Position numbers and translations under genes: made by a program
Assembly: GCA_030656215.1 (NCBI GenBank)
Contig: JAUSOD010000020.1
Location: 1-49,000 of the forward strand
Length of the DNA stretch: 49,000 nucleotides
Source: Azoarcus sp.
Lineage (GTDB): Bacteria; Pseudomonadota; Gammaproteobacteria; Burkholderiales; Rhodocyclaceae
Direction of reading: 5' to 3'
The notes under the pieces: generated by a model
What the model saw: only the letters and a program-made list of their open reading frames with translations
The model's database searches: none
Told to the model about the DNA's origin: nothing
In this document: positions 1 to 9,730 of the stretch, one piece after another
How the letters are laid out: each line of letters opens with the position of its first letter
Numbering within the stretch: the stretch's first letter is position 1

Positions 1-3000
1 TGCGACTGCCACGAGGCCATCTGCCGCAGAGCCTCGTCTGCGATAAACTCGCCGACATGGTAGATCAGGCCAGCCTTCTCGGCGAGGGGAATGAACTTCA
101 GCTGCGGCACCAGTCCATGCACTGGATGTTGCCAGCGCACCAGTGCCTCGACCCCAACCAGTTTGCCGCTGGTGGTGTCGATCTGGGGCTGATACACCAT
201 GAACAACTCGTCATGCTCGACTGCACGGCGCAGACCGATCTCAAGCTGCAGGCGCTCGTCGGCGGCTGCCTTCAGCGCACGGGTAAAGAACTGGTGGGTG
301 CGTTTGCCAGATTCCTTGGCCTGATACATCGCGCCATCGGCGTGTTTGAGCAAGGTTTCAGCATCCTCGCCATCGGTCGGAAACAGGCTGATGCCGATAC
401 TGGCGCTGATCTGGATGTCCTGTCCCATGAGACTGGTCGGCTTATTCAGGAATTCGGCAATCCGGCAGGCAGTCATGTCCGCATCAATTTCCTCTGACTC
501 TTCAATCAACAGTGCGAACTCGTCGCCGCCGAAGCGCGCTACGGTATCGGCATCACGGATGCATTTGCCCATACGCAGGGCAACCTCCTTGAGCAGGTCG
601 TCGCCGGCCTGGTGGCCGAGGGAGTCATTGACGACCTTGAAATTGTCAAGATCGACAAAGAAGATGGCAAAGGTCGTGTTGGTACGGTGCGCACGCGAGA
701 TGGTCTGGCGCACGCGATCGAGGAATAGGCTGCGGTTGGGCAGCCCGGTGAGTTCGTCGTGAGTGGCGAGAAACTCCACCTTCCGCTGCGACTCCTTGAC
801 CAGGGTGATATCGCTGAATATGCCGACATAATTAATGACTTTATGGTCAACATCGTGAACCGTATTAATAGTCAGCCACTGCGGATAAACTTCGCCGCTC
901 TTGCGCTTGTTCCAGATTTCACCCTGCCACCATCCATCGGTGCGCATTTTGGCCCAAAGCTCATCATAAAATTCCGGTTTGTGCTGGCCCGAGCCGAGTA
1001 TTGCAGGGGTCTTGCCCATAACCTCTTCGGCCTCGTACCCGGTGACCGTGGTAAAAGCGCCATTGACAGTGATGATGCGTTGCTCGGCGTCGGTCACCAT
1101 GATGCCTTCGCCGGCCCGGTCGAACACCCGGGCCGCAAGGCGTAGCTGCTCCTCAGCCTGCTTGCGTTCGGTGATGTCGGATGCCTGGGTGCAGATGCTG
1201 CGCACAACCCGGTCGGCGCCAAACAGCGGAAAGCGGATCGACAGCAGATATCGGTCGCCCTCGGCATCGAACAGCCGGTCCTCGGCTTCGACGGGCTTTT
1301 GTAGACGCACCGCCTCGAGTTCCTTACTACGAAAGTCGTCCGCCACTTTGGGTGAAAACACCTGGGCATCGGTTTTGCCGATGACATCTGCTGCTGACAG
1401 ACCGAACGTCTGCTCAAACTGGGAATTGACGAATTCATAGCGACCGGCGAGATCCTTGAGCGTGATCACCGAGGTCGAATTATTCATGATTGCCAGCAGC
1501 GTTTCGTGGCTTTCATTGATGGCCCGCTCCTGACCGAGACGCTCGGTCTGGTCCATCAGCGTAATGACCGCACCTCTGCTACCGGGCTGGGTGGTGTCGT
1601 AGGGCGCCACATGAAGCAGGTGATGACGGTCATTGGAAAATACCGCCTGTTCGATCTGCGTGTTACCCGCGATGGCCTGATCGACCCATAGCGACAGGTC
1701 CGGCATGCCCCGAGGCAGACGCAAATCCTGAATGCGTCGGCCGAGCGACTTGGTTGAGAGCGAGAACAGGGTCGCAGCCGGACCGTTGAAGCGGGTCAAC
1801 TCCATCTGCTGATTGCACACCAGGATCGGGAAGCCGACGCTGTCCTGCACCTTTTCGAGGTCGTTCAGTGCCTCGGCCAGTTCAGCCGATCGTACCTGCA
1901 CCTCTTCGTTGACGGTGGTCAGCTCCTCGTTGGTGGACTGCAGCTCTTCATTTGTTGTCTCCAACTCTTCGTTTGAAGACTGCAGTTCCTCGTTGGCGGC
2001 CTGGATTTCCTCATTGAGTGCCTGCATCTCTTCATTCGAGGTTTCCAGCTCCTCGATGACGGTCTGCAGGCGTTCGCGGGTGGCAACCAGCTCTTCTTCA
2101 AGCGCCTTGATATCACCGATGTTCTCGGAGCCATCAGGTCCTGAGGCCTGAGCAACCCCTGTCTTGGGCTCTGCCACCGGTTCGAAGCAGACCAGAAACG
2201 CGTGGCTACCAACCCCGCGTTCAAGCGGGTGCACACCGAGCCGGATACACTGCTTGCCCTCTTGCACCTTGATGACATGGGGGCGGCCGTGTGCCGAGGC
2301 GTGTTTGTGTTCCGCGTGGTGCACCAGCAATTGCAGATCGGCGCGAAACTCCCGCCGCAGGATGTGTTGGAGATTGAGGCTGGGCTTGCCGGCAGCAACT
2401 GCCAGGTACTGCGAAACATCACCGTGGATGTGCAAAACGTCGAACGTGGAGTTAATCAACAACGCCGCCGGAGCGTAGTAACTCATCAGTGCTTCAAGCA
2501 ACCTTTGCTCGGCATCGGATTTACGCGGCCCATGCGTAGCCGGCTCTCGCCCGTCGGGCAGGCGAAAGGTGGGTGGAATGATGCGCGCATCACCAGGACG
2601 GCGGCGGAACAGACGCGCAGCTTTTTCGGCTACTTCGAACAAGGCGTCCTGCTGGAAAATGCCTTCCGATTTGCCGAGAAAAAGCAGGCCTGAAGTGCGC
2701 AGCCCGTAATGAAAAGTGCCTAATACCTTCGCCTGTAGTTCGTTCTGGAAGTAGATCAGCACATTGCGGCAGCTGACCAGATCCAGACGAAGAAAGGGAG
2801 GGTCCAGTACCATGTCCTGGCGAGCGATCACCACCATGTCGCGCAAGGTGCGCGACACTTCGTAGCAGTTGGAAACCTTGGTGAAATGACGTGCGACAAC
2901 CGCAGGAGGCAGGTCTGCAAGCGCACTCTCGGCATAGCTGCCGCGGCGGGCGACTGCCAGTGCGTTCATGTCAATGTCGGTTGCAAAGATCTGAACGCGA

Positions 3001-4091
3001 TAGTGGACCAACTTCGGACCTAGAATGTCCGCCAGCAGGATGGCAATGCTGTATGCCTCTTCTCCCGTGGCGCAGGCTGCCACCCATATGCGAATCTCAT
3101 CGCCAGGCTGTTTCGGCTGGAGCATCGCGGCGAGCGACTTGCGCAGTGCTTCGAACGCCTCGGCATCGCGAAAGAATGCGGTCACCGAAATCAGAATGTC
3201 CTTGCTCAGACGATCGAGTTCGTCCGGGTCGGTCTCTACCAGAGCCAGGTAATCATCCAGACTCATTACGTGGCGCGCGACCATGCGCCGTTCAATACGT
3301 CGCCACAAGGTGCCCTCCTTGTAGCCACCGAAATCGATCCGGGTGTGATGCTTTACCCGCATCAGCAATTGCTTCAGCGCGGTTGCCGCGGTTTGCGGTT
3401 TTACAGCAATGCTGACCGCCCCGGGAGAACGTGCGATCAGGGCAATCTCGTGTGCAATCGCTTCGGCGGACAACACCCAATCGACACAGCCGGTGTCAAT
3501 GGCGGCCTGGGGCATACCGGCGTATTTGGCGTTGTCCGGGTTCTGGGCAAAGGTAAACCCACCCGAGGCCTTGATCTCCCGCAGACCTGAGGCCCCGTCA
3601 GTACCGGTCCCGGACAGGATGACGCCAATTGCATCCTCTCCCTTGTCGGCCGCCAGCGACGAAAAGAAAGTAGTCACCGATGGGCGAGGCACTGCTTCAC
3701 GTGGCGCGTCATACAGGAAAAAGCGCCCTTCGCGCAGCATGACGTTATGACTGGCCGGCGTCACGTAGACTACGTTGGGCTCCGGGACGGTGCCGTCGGT
3801 AACATCCATCACCGCCATTTCGGTTTCACGCCCAAGCAACTGCACCATCATGCTGCGGTGGGTGGGTGAGAGGTGCTGGATCACCACGTAGGGGATGCCG
3901 AGATCGACCGGCAGAACCGAAATCAGGGCCGAGAGCGCCTCTAGCCCCCCCGCCGATGCGCCGATCCCCACCACATACCGCCTCGGCGTGACGGCGGGCG
4001 AAGCGGTTTCGATCGAGGGCTCAGAAGCGGAAGCACGCGCTGCCCGACGTCGAACAGGCTTGGGTGAAGAATCCAGCTTCTTGGTAGCCAT
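1..4091 (-). CDS. CheB-CheR-PAS-GGDEF-EAL hybrid signalling protein (3' end outside window)
   Basis: The frame is open from ATG 4091 to the left edge (1363 codons, no stop), so the C-terminus is missing. Domains in order: CheB methylesterase (about residues 38-220) with the expected triad S46 (GASAGG), H73 (IQHLSPTH) and D165 (GTGTDGA); CheR methyltransferase (about 240-500) with CATGEEAYS and CRNVLIYF motifs; a long heptad-like coiled coil of repeated NEE(L/M/I)Q units (about 664-737); three PAS-like modules (about 755-1095); GGDEF (motif FGGDEF at 1188-1192, preceded by an RDAD I-site); and EAL (EALVRW, 1315). The GGDEF motif and the visible part of EAL look intact, so the protein may both make and break c-di-GMP; the rest of the EAL domain cannot be seen. 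CheB-CheR-PAS hybrids are a known family. No CheY receiver is present, so regulation of CheB must differ from the chemotaxis enzyme. What it methylates is unknown. Confidence 0.9.
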   Translation of the reverse strand, partial: MATKKLDSSPKPVRRRAARASASEPSIETASPAVTPRRYVVGIGASAGGLEALSALISVLPVDLGIPYVVIQHLSPTHRSMMVQLLGRETEMAVMDVTDGTVPEPNVVYVTPASHNVMLREGRFFLYDAPREAVPRPSVTTFFSSLAADKGEDAIGVILSGTGTDGASGLREIKASGGFTFAQNPDNAKYAGMPQAAIDTGCVDWVLSAEAIAHEIALIARSPGAVSIAVKPQTAATALKQLLMRVKHHTRIDFGGYKEGTLWRRIERRMVARHVMSLDDYLALVETDPDELDRLSKDILISVTAFFRDAEAFEALRKSLAAMLQPKQPGDEIRIWVAACATGEEAYSIAILLADILGPKLVHYRVQIFATDIDMNALAVARRGSYAESALADLPPAVVARHFTKVSNCYEVSRTLRDMVVIARQDMVLDPPFLRLDLVSCRNVLIYFQNELQAKVLGTFHYGLRTSGLLFLGKSEGIFQQDALFEVAEKAARLFRRRPGDARIIPPTFRLPDGREPATHGPRKSDAEQRLLEALMSYYAPAALLINSTFDVLHIHGDVSQYLAVAAGKPSLNLQHILRREFRADLQLLVHHAEHKHASAHGRPHVIKVQEGKQCIRLGVHPLERGVGSHAFLVCFEPVAEPKTGVAQASGPDGSENIGDIKALEEELVATRERLQTVIEELETSNEEMQALNEEIQAANEELQSSNEELETTNEELQSTNEELTTVNEEVQVRSAELAEALNDLEKVQDSVGFPILVCNQQMELTRFNGPAATLFSLSTKSLGRRIQDLRLPRGMPDLSLWVDQAIAGNTQIEQAVFSNDRHHLLHVAPYDTTQPGSRGAVITLMDQTERLGQERAINESHETLLAIMNNSTSVITLKDLAGRYEFVNSQFEQTFGLSAADVIGKTDAQVFSPKVADDFRSKELEAVRLQKPVEAEDRLFDAEGDRYLLSIRFPLFGADRVVRSICTQASDITERKQAEEQLRLAARVFDRAGEGIMVTDAEQRIITVNGAFTTVTGYEAEEVMGKTPAILGSGQHKPEFYDELWAKMRTDGWWQGEIWNKRKSGEVYPQWLTINTVHDVDHKVINYVGIFSDITLVKESQRKVEFLATHDELTGLPNRSLFLDRVRQTISRAHRTNTTFAIFFVDLDNFKVVNDSLGHQAGDDLLKEVALRMGKCIRDADTVARFGGDEFALLIEESEEIDADMTACRIAEFLNKPTSLMGQDIQISASIGISLFPTDGEDAETLLKHADGAMYQAKESGKRTHQFFTRALKAAADERLQLEIGLRRAVEHDELFMVYQPQIDTTSGKLVGVEALVRWQHPVHGLVPQLKFIPLAEKAGLIYHVGEFIADEALRQMASWQS

Positions 4092-4246
4092 CGGGAATCC
4101 GTGTCGATTGTTACAATATATTTTAATCGAAACAAATTTTATGCGTAGGCATTGTATTCCAGACTTAAGCGCCGCACATGCCGGGCGCGATTGCATGAAT
4201 GATCTGCAGTTTGGTCATGCCCGAAGACGGGAGTGTCCCGGTGGGC

Positions 4247-4786
4247 TCATTCGCTTGCGGCTGCTTTGTCCAACTCGGGAAACAGCACGTCGGTAAAGCC
4301 GAAGCGGCTGAAGTCGCGCACCCGCATCGGATACAGGGTGCCGTTGAGATGGTCGCATTCGTGCTGCACCACGCGGGCGTGGAAGCCTTCCACGCTGCGG
4401 TCGATCGGATTGCCTTCGGGGTCGAAGCCCTGGTAGCGGATGCGTCGGTAACGGGGGACGACCCCGCGCAGGCCCGGCACCGACAGGCAGCCCTCCCAGT
4501 CTTCCTCCTGCTCTTCGCTCAGCGGGGTGATGACCGGGTTGAGCAGGACGGTTCGCGGCACTTCGGGGGCGTCGGGGTAGCGTTCGCTGTGCTCGAAACC
4601 GAAGATCACCACCTGCAGGCCGACGCCGATCTGCGGCGCAGCCAGGCCGACGCCGCCGGCGGCGGCCATGGTGTCGAACATGTCGGTGATGAGCACGCCG
4701 AGCGCCGGCGTGCCGAAGGCGGTGACCGGCGCGGCAGGCTGCAGCAGGCGGGGATCGCCCATCCTGAGTATGGTGTGTACGCTCAT
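4247..4786 (-). CDS. def: peptide deformylase
   Basis: A 179-residue protein that removes the formyl group from the N-terminal methionine of nascent proteins, a cytoplasmic metalloenzyme. All three family motifs are present: [10 protein letters not shown] (45-54), EGCLSVP (98-104, metal ligand C100) and HECDHL (142-147, ligands H142 and H146, catalytic E143). Length is normal. It lies 45 bp downstream of the metal exporter on the same strand and may be cotranscribed. It is not next to fmt, the usual partner of the housekeeping def, so it may be a second copy; that is an inference from context only. Confidence 0.93.
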   Translation of the reverse strand: MSVHTILRMGDPRLLQPAAPVTAFGTPALGVLITDMFDTMAAAGGVGLAAPQIGVGLQVVIFGFEHSERYPDAPEVPRTVLLNPVITPLSEEQEEDWEGCLSVPGLRGVVPRYRRIRYQGFDPEGNPIDRSVEGFHARVVQHECDHLNGTLYPMRVRDFSRFGFTDVLFPELDKAAASE

Positions 4787-4831
4787 CGGGTGTCGGTCTC
4801 CGGGGAAAGTGGATGCATGCGTCGGCCTGGC

Positions 4832-5740
4832 TCAGCGCAGGCGCAGGATGCGGATTGCGCCGGACAATACCAGCAGGCCGATCAGGGTGCCGATCACCCA
4901 GTCGGGCCATGCCTGCCCGCTCCAGCTCACGAGCAGGCCAGCGGTGATCACGCCAAGGTTGGCCAGGACATCATTGGCCGAGAATATATAGCTTGCTTTC
5001 ATGTGTGCGCCACCGTCGCGATGGCCCGAAATCAGCACCAGGCAGGCAATATTGGCCACCAGGGCCAGCGCGGCGATACCGATCATGGCGATGTCCTCGG
5101 GCATCGAGCCGGCGTACATGCGGCGTGCGGTTTCGCCAAGCGCGCCCAGCGCAAGCAGCAGTTGAAGCAGACCGGCGAGGCGTGCGGCGTTCAGTTTGTG
5201 GCGTGCGGCACGTCCTACTGCATAGAGCGCCACGCCATAGACGGCGGCGTCGGCAAACATGTCCATGGCGTCGGCGATCAGTCCGGCCGAGTGCGCCCAC
5301 CAACCGGCCCCGAGCTCGACCACGAACATGACCGCATTGATCGCCAACAGCATCCACAACACCCTGGCTTGGGCGCGCTCGTCGGCGGGCCGGGTGGCCA
5401 GCGGCGGCGCGTCGGCAAGGGCTAGCGAGGTGGCGAGTTCGGCGCCGTAGCCGAGTGGCAGCAAGCGCTCGAGTATCGCCGCGGCTTCGCCCGCATGGTC
5501 GACGCTCAGGCGGCGGCCGGGAAGATCGAAATGCAGGCCGCTGATCGGACTGTCAGCCAGGCGCATGCGGATCATGTGCTCCTCCGACGGGCAATCCATA
5601 CCCGGGATGTGGAAGATGGAGCGCGTTGTGGCAATTGCCGTTTGTGCCGTCGAGCTCGTGTCGCTACCGTCGGCGTTGCCTGCGCTGCATGCACAGCGAC
5701 CCTGGCAGGATGAAGATGAGGCGGAAGAGGTTGAAGTCAT
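4832..5740 (-). CDS. CDF-type heavy-metal exporter with N-terminal HMA-like domain
   Basis: A 302-residue inner-membrane protein. The N-terminus is Ser/Cys-rich (C12, C16, C18), followed by a heavy-metal-associated domain with GMDCPSEE (C50, about residues 40-105), then about six membrane segments of a cation diffusion facilitator (about 128-300). In TM2 the usual HxxxD metal site reads DMFAD (DxxxD), and in TM5 the usual histidine position is Phe with NDVLAN following, so metal preference may differ from the zinc exporters. It probably exports a divalent metal in exchange for protons. No regulator gene is recognisable beside it. The fusion of an HMA head to a CDF channel is found in a subgroup of cation transporters; the metal cannot be told from the sequence. 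Confidence 0.82.
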   Translation of the reverse strand: MTSTSSASSSSCQGRCACSAGNADGSDTSSTAQTAIATTRSIFHIPGMDCPSEEHMIRMRLADSPISGLHFDLPGRRLSVDHAGEAAAILERLLPLGYGAELATSLALADAPPLATRPADERAQARVLWMLLAINAVMFVVELGAGWWAHSAGLIADAMDMFADAAVYGVALYAVGRAARHKLNAARLAGLLQLLLALGALGETARRMYAGSMPEDIAMIGIAALALVANIACLVLISGHRDGGAHMKASYIFSANDVLANLGVITAGLLVSWSGQAWPDWVIGTLIGLLVLSGAIRILRLR

Positions 5741-5933
5741 GCTGGTGCTTTATCAGCGCTATGCGATATACGGAGTTTAGCGCCTTCTCCCCCGCACCAC
5801 GATCTCGGCGGTGAGCTGTTGCAGGATTCCGGCGACCGCTTCGGATGTGGCCCGCTACCGCTGACAGGGCTAGCCTGCGGGGGCGTTTTCGGCCAAGCTG
5901 TCGGCGTACTCCCTGCCGCTTCCGGATAAATCG

Positions 5934-6338
5934 ATGTCCGTCATTCTTGCTGCCGACCTGCTGCGCCGTGAGGGCGATGCCTGCGGCGATCGCAGTCACC
6001 TCGTCCTGATCTTTTGTGCCGAATGGTGCGGTACCTGCCGTTCCTTTCGCCCGGTACTGGAGATGCTTGCCGCGGCGCATCCGCAGATCGGTTTTGCCTG
6101 GCTCGACATCGAGGATGATGCCGGGCTTGCAGGTGATATCGAGGTCGAGAGCTTTCCGACCGTGGCGATTCTGCGCGGCAGCCAGCCGCTGTACTTTGGC
6201 GCTACGCTGCCGTTGGAGGACGTGGTAGCTCGACTGATCCGATCTGCGCTGAGCGCGGGCGGGCCGCTGGTCGAGGTGCCGGAGGAACTCGGCGCACTGG
6301 CTGCAAGGATCTTCGCCGCCGCGGCACAAGACGGTTGA
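5934..6338 (+). CDS. thioredoxin-like protein
   Basis: A 134-residue protein with a single thioredoxin fold. The redox motif is WCGTC (C32 and C35), not the WCGPC of housekeeping thioredoxin, and ESFPTVAIL supplies the cis-proline. No signal peptide is seen, so it is probably cytoplasmic and serves as a reductase or redox carrier. It stands alone between divergent genes; its 3' end faces rsgA with an 18-bp gap. No clear Shine-Dalgarno precedes ATG 5934, but no alternative start fits the fold better. Confidence 0.85.
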   Translation: MSVILAADLLRREGDACGDRSHLVLIFCAEWCGTCRSFRPVLEMLAAAHPQIGFAWLDIEDDAGLAGDIEVESFPTVAILRGSQPLYFGATLPLEDVVARLIRSALSAGGPLVEVPEELGALAARIFAAAAQDG

Positions 6339-6356
6339 TGGTGATTGTGGTCGGCC

Positions 6357-7295
6357 TTACCAGCCCGGATTGACGCGCCGGGCTTCGGCGATTTCCTTTC
6401 TGATGATGCGGTAGTGCTCGAAGCGGCGCGGATGGATCTCGCCCGATTTGAGGGCGCCCAGCAGTGCGCAGCCCGGTTCGGCTTCGTGGCGGCAGTCGCG
6501 AAAGCGGCATCGACCGAGGTGGGGGCGAAACTCGATGAAGCACTCGGCTACCGTGTCGGCCGACAGGTGGGCCAGGCCGAAAGCCTGCAGGCCGGGGCTG
6601 TCGATCAGCCAGCCGTCTCCGAGCGGGTAGAGGCGGGCGAAGGTGGTGGTGTGTTTGCCGGTGTCGAGTGCGGTGGAGATCTCGCGGGTGGCAGCTTCCG
6701 CTTCGGGCACCAGGGCGTTGGTGAGGGTGGATTTACCCATGCCCGACTGCCCGACCAGGATGCTGCGCTGGCCCGATAGTGCTTGCGTCAGCGCCAGTGC
6801 GCCGTCGAGTGCGGAGACCTCGATGACCTGATAGCCCAGCGCGACGAAGGGTGCCAGTTGCGCCCGGGTGAAGGCGAGGCGGTCTGCGATGTCAGCCTTG
6901 TTGAGCACGATCAGCGGGGTGATGTCCTGGCTCTCGGCCGCCGCGATGCAGCGCGAGATCAATAGATCGGAGAAGCCCGGTTCGGTCGCCACCACGATCG
7001 CGACGTGGCTCAGGTTGGCGGCGATCAGCTTTTCGCGGAACGCGTCCGAGCGCCACAGCAGGTTGTGCCGGGTGTGCAGGTGCTCGATGACGCCCTGTTC
7101 GTGACCGCCGGGTGCGACGTCGACTTCGTCGCCACAGGCATAGATGCTCTTTTTGCCGCGGGTGGAGCAGCGCAGCCGGCCCTGCGCGGTGTTGATTTCG
7201 TAGTGGCGTCCGAAGGCTGCGACGATGGTGCCGGGGATGGTCCCGTTGAGAGGCGCGGCCTTGCCGCGCTTGCTGCTGGCGCCGGGGGTGCTCAC
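6357..7295 (-). CDS. rsgA: ribosome small-subunit-dependent GTPase A
   Basis: A 312-residue circularly permuted GTPase that acts late in 30S subunit assembly. Order of motifs is diagnostic: an OB-fold N-terminus, then G4 (LNKAD), then G1 (GQSGMGKST), then G3 (DSPG), then a C-terminal zinc site with the pattern CRFRDCRHEAEPGC. Length matches the family. Its start overlaps the last four bases of the upstream cytochrome c gene, which suggests cotranscription, although the two functions are unrelated. Confidence 0.95.
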   Translation of the reverse strand: MSTPGASSKRGKAAPLNGTIPGTIVAAFGRHYEINTAQGRLRCSTRGKKSIYACGDEVDVAPGGHEQGVIEHLHTRHNLLWRSDAFREKLIAANLSHVAIVVATEPGFSDLLISRCIAAAESQDITPLIVLNKADIADRLAFTRAQLAPFVALGYQVIEVSALDGALALTQALSGQRSILVGQSGMGKSTLTNALVPEAEAATREISTALDTGKHTTTFARLYPLGDGWLIDSPGLQAFGLAHLSADTVAECFIEFRPHLGRCRFRDCRHEAEPGCALLGALKSGEIHPRRFEHYRIIRKEIAEARRVNPGW

Positions 7296-7609
7296 TTGAA
7301 TTTGTAGTAGTGCTTGTTGAGATAGCCGGCGAGGTGCATTTCGTCTTCCGGGAAAAGGTCGAGATTGAGCATGGTGGTGCAGGCGGTAAGTTGCTGGGTG
7401 AGCGCGCCTGGTGTGTTCACGCGGCGGTCGGTACGAATGTAGATGTCCGAGCCGTCCTTGCCGCCAAATTTCTGTTCATGACAGGCGATGCATTGCTTGG
7501 CGTGGGTTTGCCCGCCGGTGGCGATGTCGGCTTCCGGAAACGGGTTGGCCGCCGCGGGCAGACTCAGCGCGAGGGTGGTGCCCATAGCCATCAGGTGGTG
7601 CAGCTTCAT
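7292..7609 (-). CDS. small periplasmic monohaem cytochrome c
   Basis: A 105-residue protein with a Sec signal peptide (about residues 1-21, ending LPAAA) and one haem site CIACH. A methionine (EDEMHLAGYLNKHYYKF) near the C-terminus can be the sixth ligand. It resembles the short cytochromes c of betaproteobacteria and probably shuttles electrons in the periplasm. It sits between the M48 protease (30 bp upstream) and rsgA (4-bp overlap) on the same strand. A GGAGG-like sequence precedes the ATG. Confidence 0.85.
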   Translation of the reverse strand: MKLHHLMAMGTTLALSLPAAANPFPEADIATGGQTHAKQCIACHEQKFGGKDGSDIYIRTDRRVNTPGALTQQLTACTTMLNLDLFPEDEMHLAGYLNKHYYKFK

Positions 7610-7639
7610 GTTGTCCTCCTTGGTTTTTCTGGCGCTGGC

Positions 7640-8893
7640 TCAGTGGTGTGTCGCTTGCAGCCGGGCAATGCGCAGGGCGGCTGGCGGGTGGGAGTCGAAA
7701 AAGCCGGAGTACACCGGGTCGGGCGTGAGCGTTGAGGCATTGTCACGATAGAGCTTGACCAGTGCGGTGACAAGATTGTGCGCTCGGGTGTGACTGGCGG
7801 CGTAGGCATCGGCCTCGAACTCGTGCCGGCGTGACCAGTGGCTCATCAGCGGGGTGAGCGCGAAGGTGAACCAGGGCAGAACGAGGAAGAATAGCGCCAG
7901 ACCAATGGCAGTGCCGCTCTGCGCCACACCCAGTCCGCTGAAGAACCAGTCCTGGCCGAGTAACCAGCCGAGTAGCGCAAACAGTGCAAGGCTGGCCGGT
8001 GCAAGCACGGCCATACGTTTGATGATGTGGCGGTGGTGGAAGTGACCCAGTTCGTGCGCCAGCACCGCTTCGACTTCGTCCGGACTGAGCTTGTCGAGCA
8101 GGGTGTCGAAAAACACGATCCGCTTCGAGGCGCCAAAACCGGTGAAGTAGGCGTTGCCGTGGGCGGAGCGGCGCGAGCCATCCATCACGAACAAGCCCTT
8201 CGAGCGAAAGCCGCAGCGGGTGAGCAAGGACTCGACGCGGGTCTTGAGCGTCTCGTCTGCGAGCGGGGTGAACTTGTTGAACAGCGGGGCAATGAAAGTG
8301 GGCCAGATCAGCAGCACCAACAGGTTGAAGCCGAGCCATACCGCCCACACCCACAGCCACCAAAGGCTGCCCATCGCCGCCATCAGCCACAGCACGCCGG
8401 TCAGGAGCGGCAGCCCGATGACGATCGCCAGCAGGCCTTGCTTGATGGCATCCGAAACGTACAGGGCAGTAGTCATGCGATTGAAGCCGTAGCGCTTCTC
8501 CAGCGAAAACGTGCGGTACAGGCCAAAGGGCAGATCGACCAGCCAGCCAGCCACGCCGAGCGCAGCAAGGAGCGCGACGCCGTGTGCCAGGGAGCCGCTG
8601 TCGAGCATGTCGGCGGCCAGTTCGCTCAGCCACTGGAGACCGCCGCCAAAGGTGAGTACAAGCACGAAAACGGCCGAGACCGCCAGTTCGACCAGACTCA
8701 GGCGGATGCGGTCCGCGGTGTAGGCCGCGGCGCGCTGGTGGGCTTCCAGGCTGATGCTGTCGGCGAAGGCGGGCGGAACCACATCGCGATGGGTTCGGAC
8801 GTGACGGGCCTGGCGCAGCATCAGCCCAGCCTTGACGAGCAGGCTGGCGGCGAGGACGAGGACGAAAAGCAGGGCGAAAAGGTCTGGGGGCAT
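7640..8893 (-). CDS. M48 family integral-membrane zinc protease (Ste24-like)
   Basis: A 417-residue membrane protein with several hydrophobic segments at both ends. The zinc site is [10 protein letters not shown] (HExxH), with the third ligand in the downstream EFEADAYA motif. Length and the N-terminal membrane bundle match Ste24/CAAX-protease-like M48 enzymes more than the shorter HtpX. In bacteria these probably take part in membrane protein quality control. It is divergent from orn, sharing a 114-bp intergenic region, and heads a possible protease-cytochrome c-rsgA transcript. Confidence 0.9.
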   Translation of the reverse strand: MPPDLFALLFVLVLAASLLVKAGLMLRQARHVRTHRDVVPPAFADSISLEAHQRAAAYTADRIRLSLVELAVSAVFVLVLTFGGGLQWLSELAADMLDSGSLAHGVALLAALGVAGWLVDLPFGLYRTFSLEKRYGFNRMTTALYVSDAIKQGLLAIVIGLPLLTGVLWLMAAMGSLWWLWVWAVWLGFNLLVLLIWPTFIAPLFNKFTPLADETLKTRVESLLTRCGFRSKGLFVMDGSRRSAHGNAYFTGFGASKRIVFFDTLLDKLSPDEVEAVLAHELGHFHHRHIIKRMAVLAPASLALFALLGWLLGQDWFFSGLGVAQSGTAIGLALFFLVLPWFTFALTPLMSHWSRRHEFEADAYAASHTRAHNLVTALVKLYRDNASTLTPDPVYSGFFDSHPPAALRIARLQATHH

Positions 8894-9007
8894 CCGGGAA
8901 AGCCGAGAGGAGGTGAGCGGTGCTTATGTGACACAATCGCGGCCTCGATTGTTTCATTTTTTACCGCCGCGCAAGCGCTGCGCGGCGCCTGGAAAGGCTC
9001 AAGGATT

Positions 9008-9556
9008 ATGGCACAGGATCAGAATCACCTGATATGGCTGGACATGGAAATGACCGGCCTCGAACCCGACCGCGATCGCATCATCGAGATCGCGGTGGTC
9101 ATTACCGACAGCAACCTCAATACGGTCGCCGAGGCGCCGGTTATTGTGGTGCATCAGCCCGACGAGGTGCTCGAGGCGATGGATGACTGGAACAAGAAGA
9201 CCCATGGCAACTCCGGCCTGATCGACCGCGTGCGGGCATCGACCGTGTCCGAGGCCGAGGCGGAGGCGCAGATGCTGGCCTTCCTGCAGGAGTGGGTGCC
9301 GGCACGCACCTCGCCGATGTGCGGCAACTCGGTGGGTCAGGATCGTCGTTTCCTGGTCCGCTACATGCAGCAGTTCGAGGCTTGGTTCCACTACCGCAAT
9401 CTGGACGTGTCAACGCTCAAGGAACTGGCCAAGCGCTGGAATCCGGAGGTCTACAAGGGGGTGAAGAAAGCCGGTGCCCACACCGCACTGGCCGACATCC
9501 AGGAGTCGATCGACGAGTTGCGCCACTACCGGGACAACTTCCTGCGCCTGAGCTGA
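9008..9556 (+). CDS. orn: oligoribonuclease
   Basis: A 182-residue 3'-5' exoribonuclease of the DEDDh class, which degrades 2-5-nucleotide RNA and the c-di-GMP breakdown product pGpG. Catalytic residues are visible in WLDMEMTGL (D, E), GQDRRFL (D) and HTALADI (H, D). ATG 9008 was chosen because it matches the conserved N-terminus and follows AAGGAT; the same frame is open far upstream but that part is antisense to the M48 gene. Its role in pGpG removal links it to the two c-di-GMP proteins in this window. Confidence 0.96.
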   Translation: MAQDQNHLIWLDMEMTGLEPDRDRIIEIAVVITDSNLNTVAEAPVIVVHQPDEVLEAMDDWNKKTHGNSGLIDRVRASTVSEAEAEAQMLAFLQEWVPARTSPMCGNSVGQDRRFLVRYMQQFEAWFHYRNLDVSTLKELAKRWNPEVYKGVKKAGAHTALADIQESIDELRHYRDNFLRLS

Positions 9557-9567
9557 GTGCCCGGCGG

Positions 9568-9723
9568 ATGAAGTGGTCGCGCACGGGCCTCAAACGGCTT
9601 GCCTGGCTACGTCGCCACCGGCGCCTGCTGATCCGGATTGCGCTGGTGGTCGCGTTCTTTTATGTGCTGGGCTACTTCACCCCGCAGGTGAGTTCGCCGG
9701 GCATGTGCAAGATCTACGGCTGA
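9568..9723 (+). CDS. small single-span membrane protein, uncharacterised
   Basis: A 51-residue reading frame 11 bp after orn. It has an arginine-rich N-terminus (residues 4-22) and then one hydrophobic segment (about 23-39, LIRIALVVAFFYVLGYF), which by the positive-inside rule puts the N-terminus in the cytoplasm. No family is recognised. The charge pattern and close spacing to orn support it as a real gene, but the Shine-Dalgarno is weak. Confidence 0.5.
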   Translation: MKWSRTGLKRLAWLRRHRRLLIRIALVVAFFYVLGYFTPQVSSPGMCKIYG

Positions 9724-9730
9724 CGCCCGC

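Noticed and set aside
4199-5425. 408-codon frame on the plus strand over def and the CDF exporter
   Set aside because: Antisense to two clear genes and low-complexity (Gly/His/Ala/Gln-rich).
5761-5870. Possible remnant of a regulator end on the minus strand (SEAVAGILQQLTAEIVV then stop)
   Set aside because: Only about 25 codons with an in-frame stop just before; resemblance to any family is too weak.
8027-9007. Upstream extension of the orn frame
   Set aside because: Lies antisense to the M48 protease and is low-complexity; the conserved Orn N-terminus begins at 9008.
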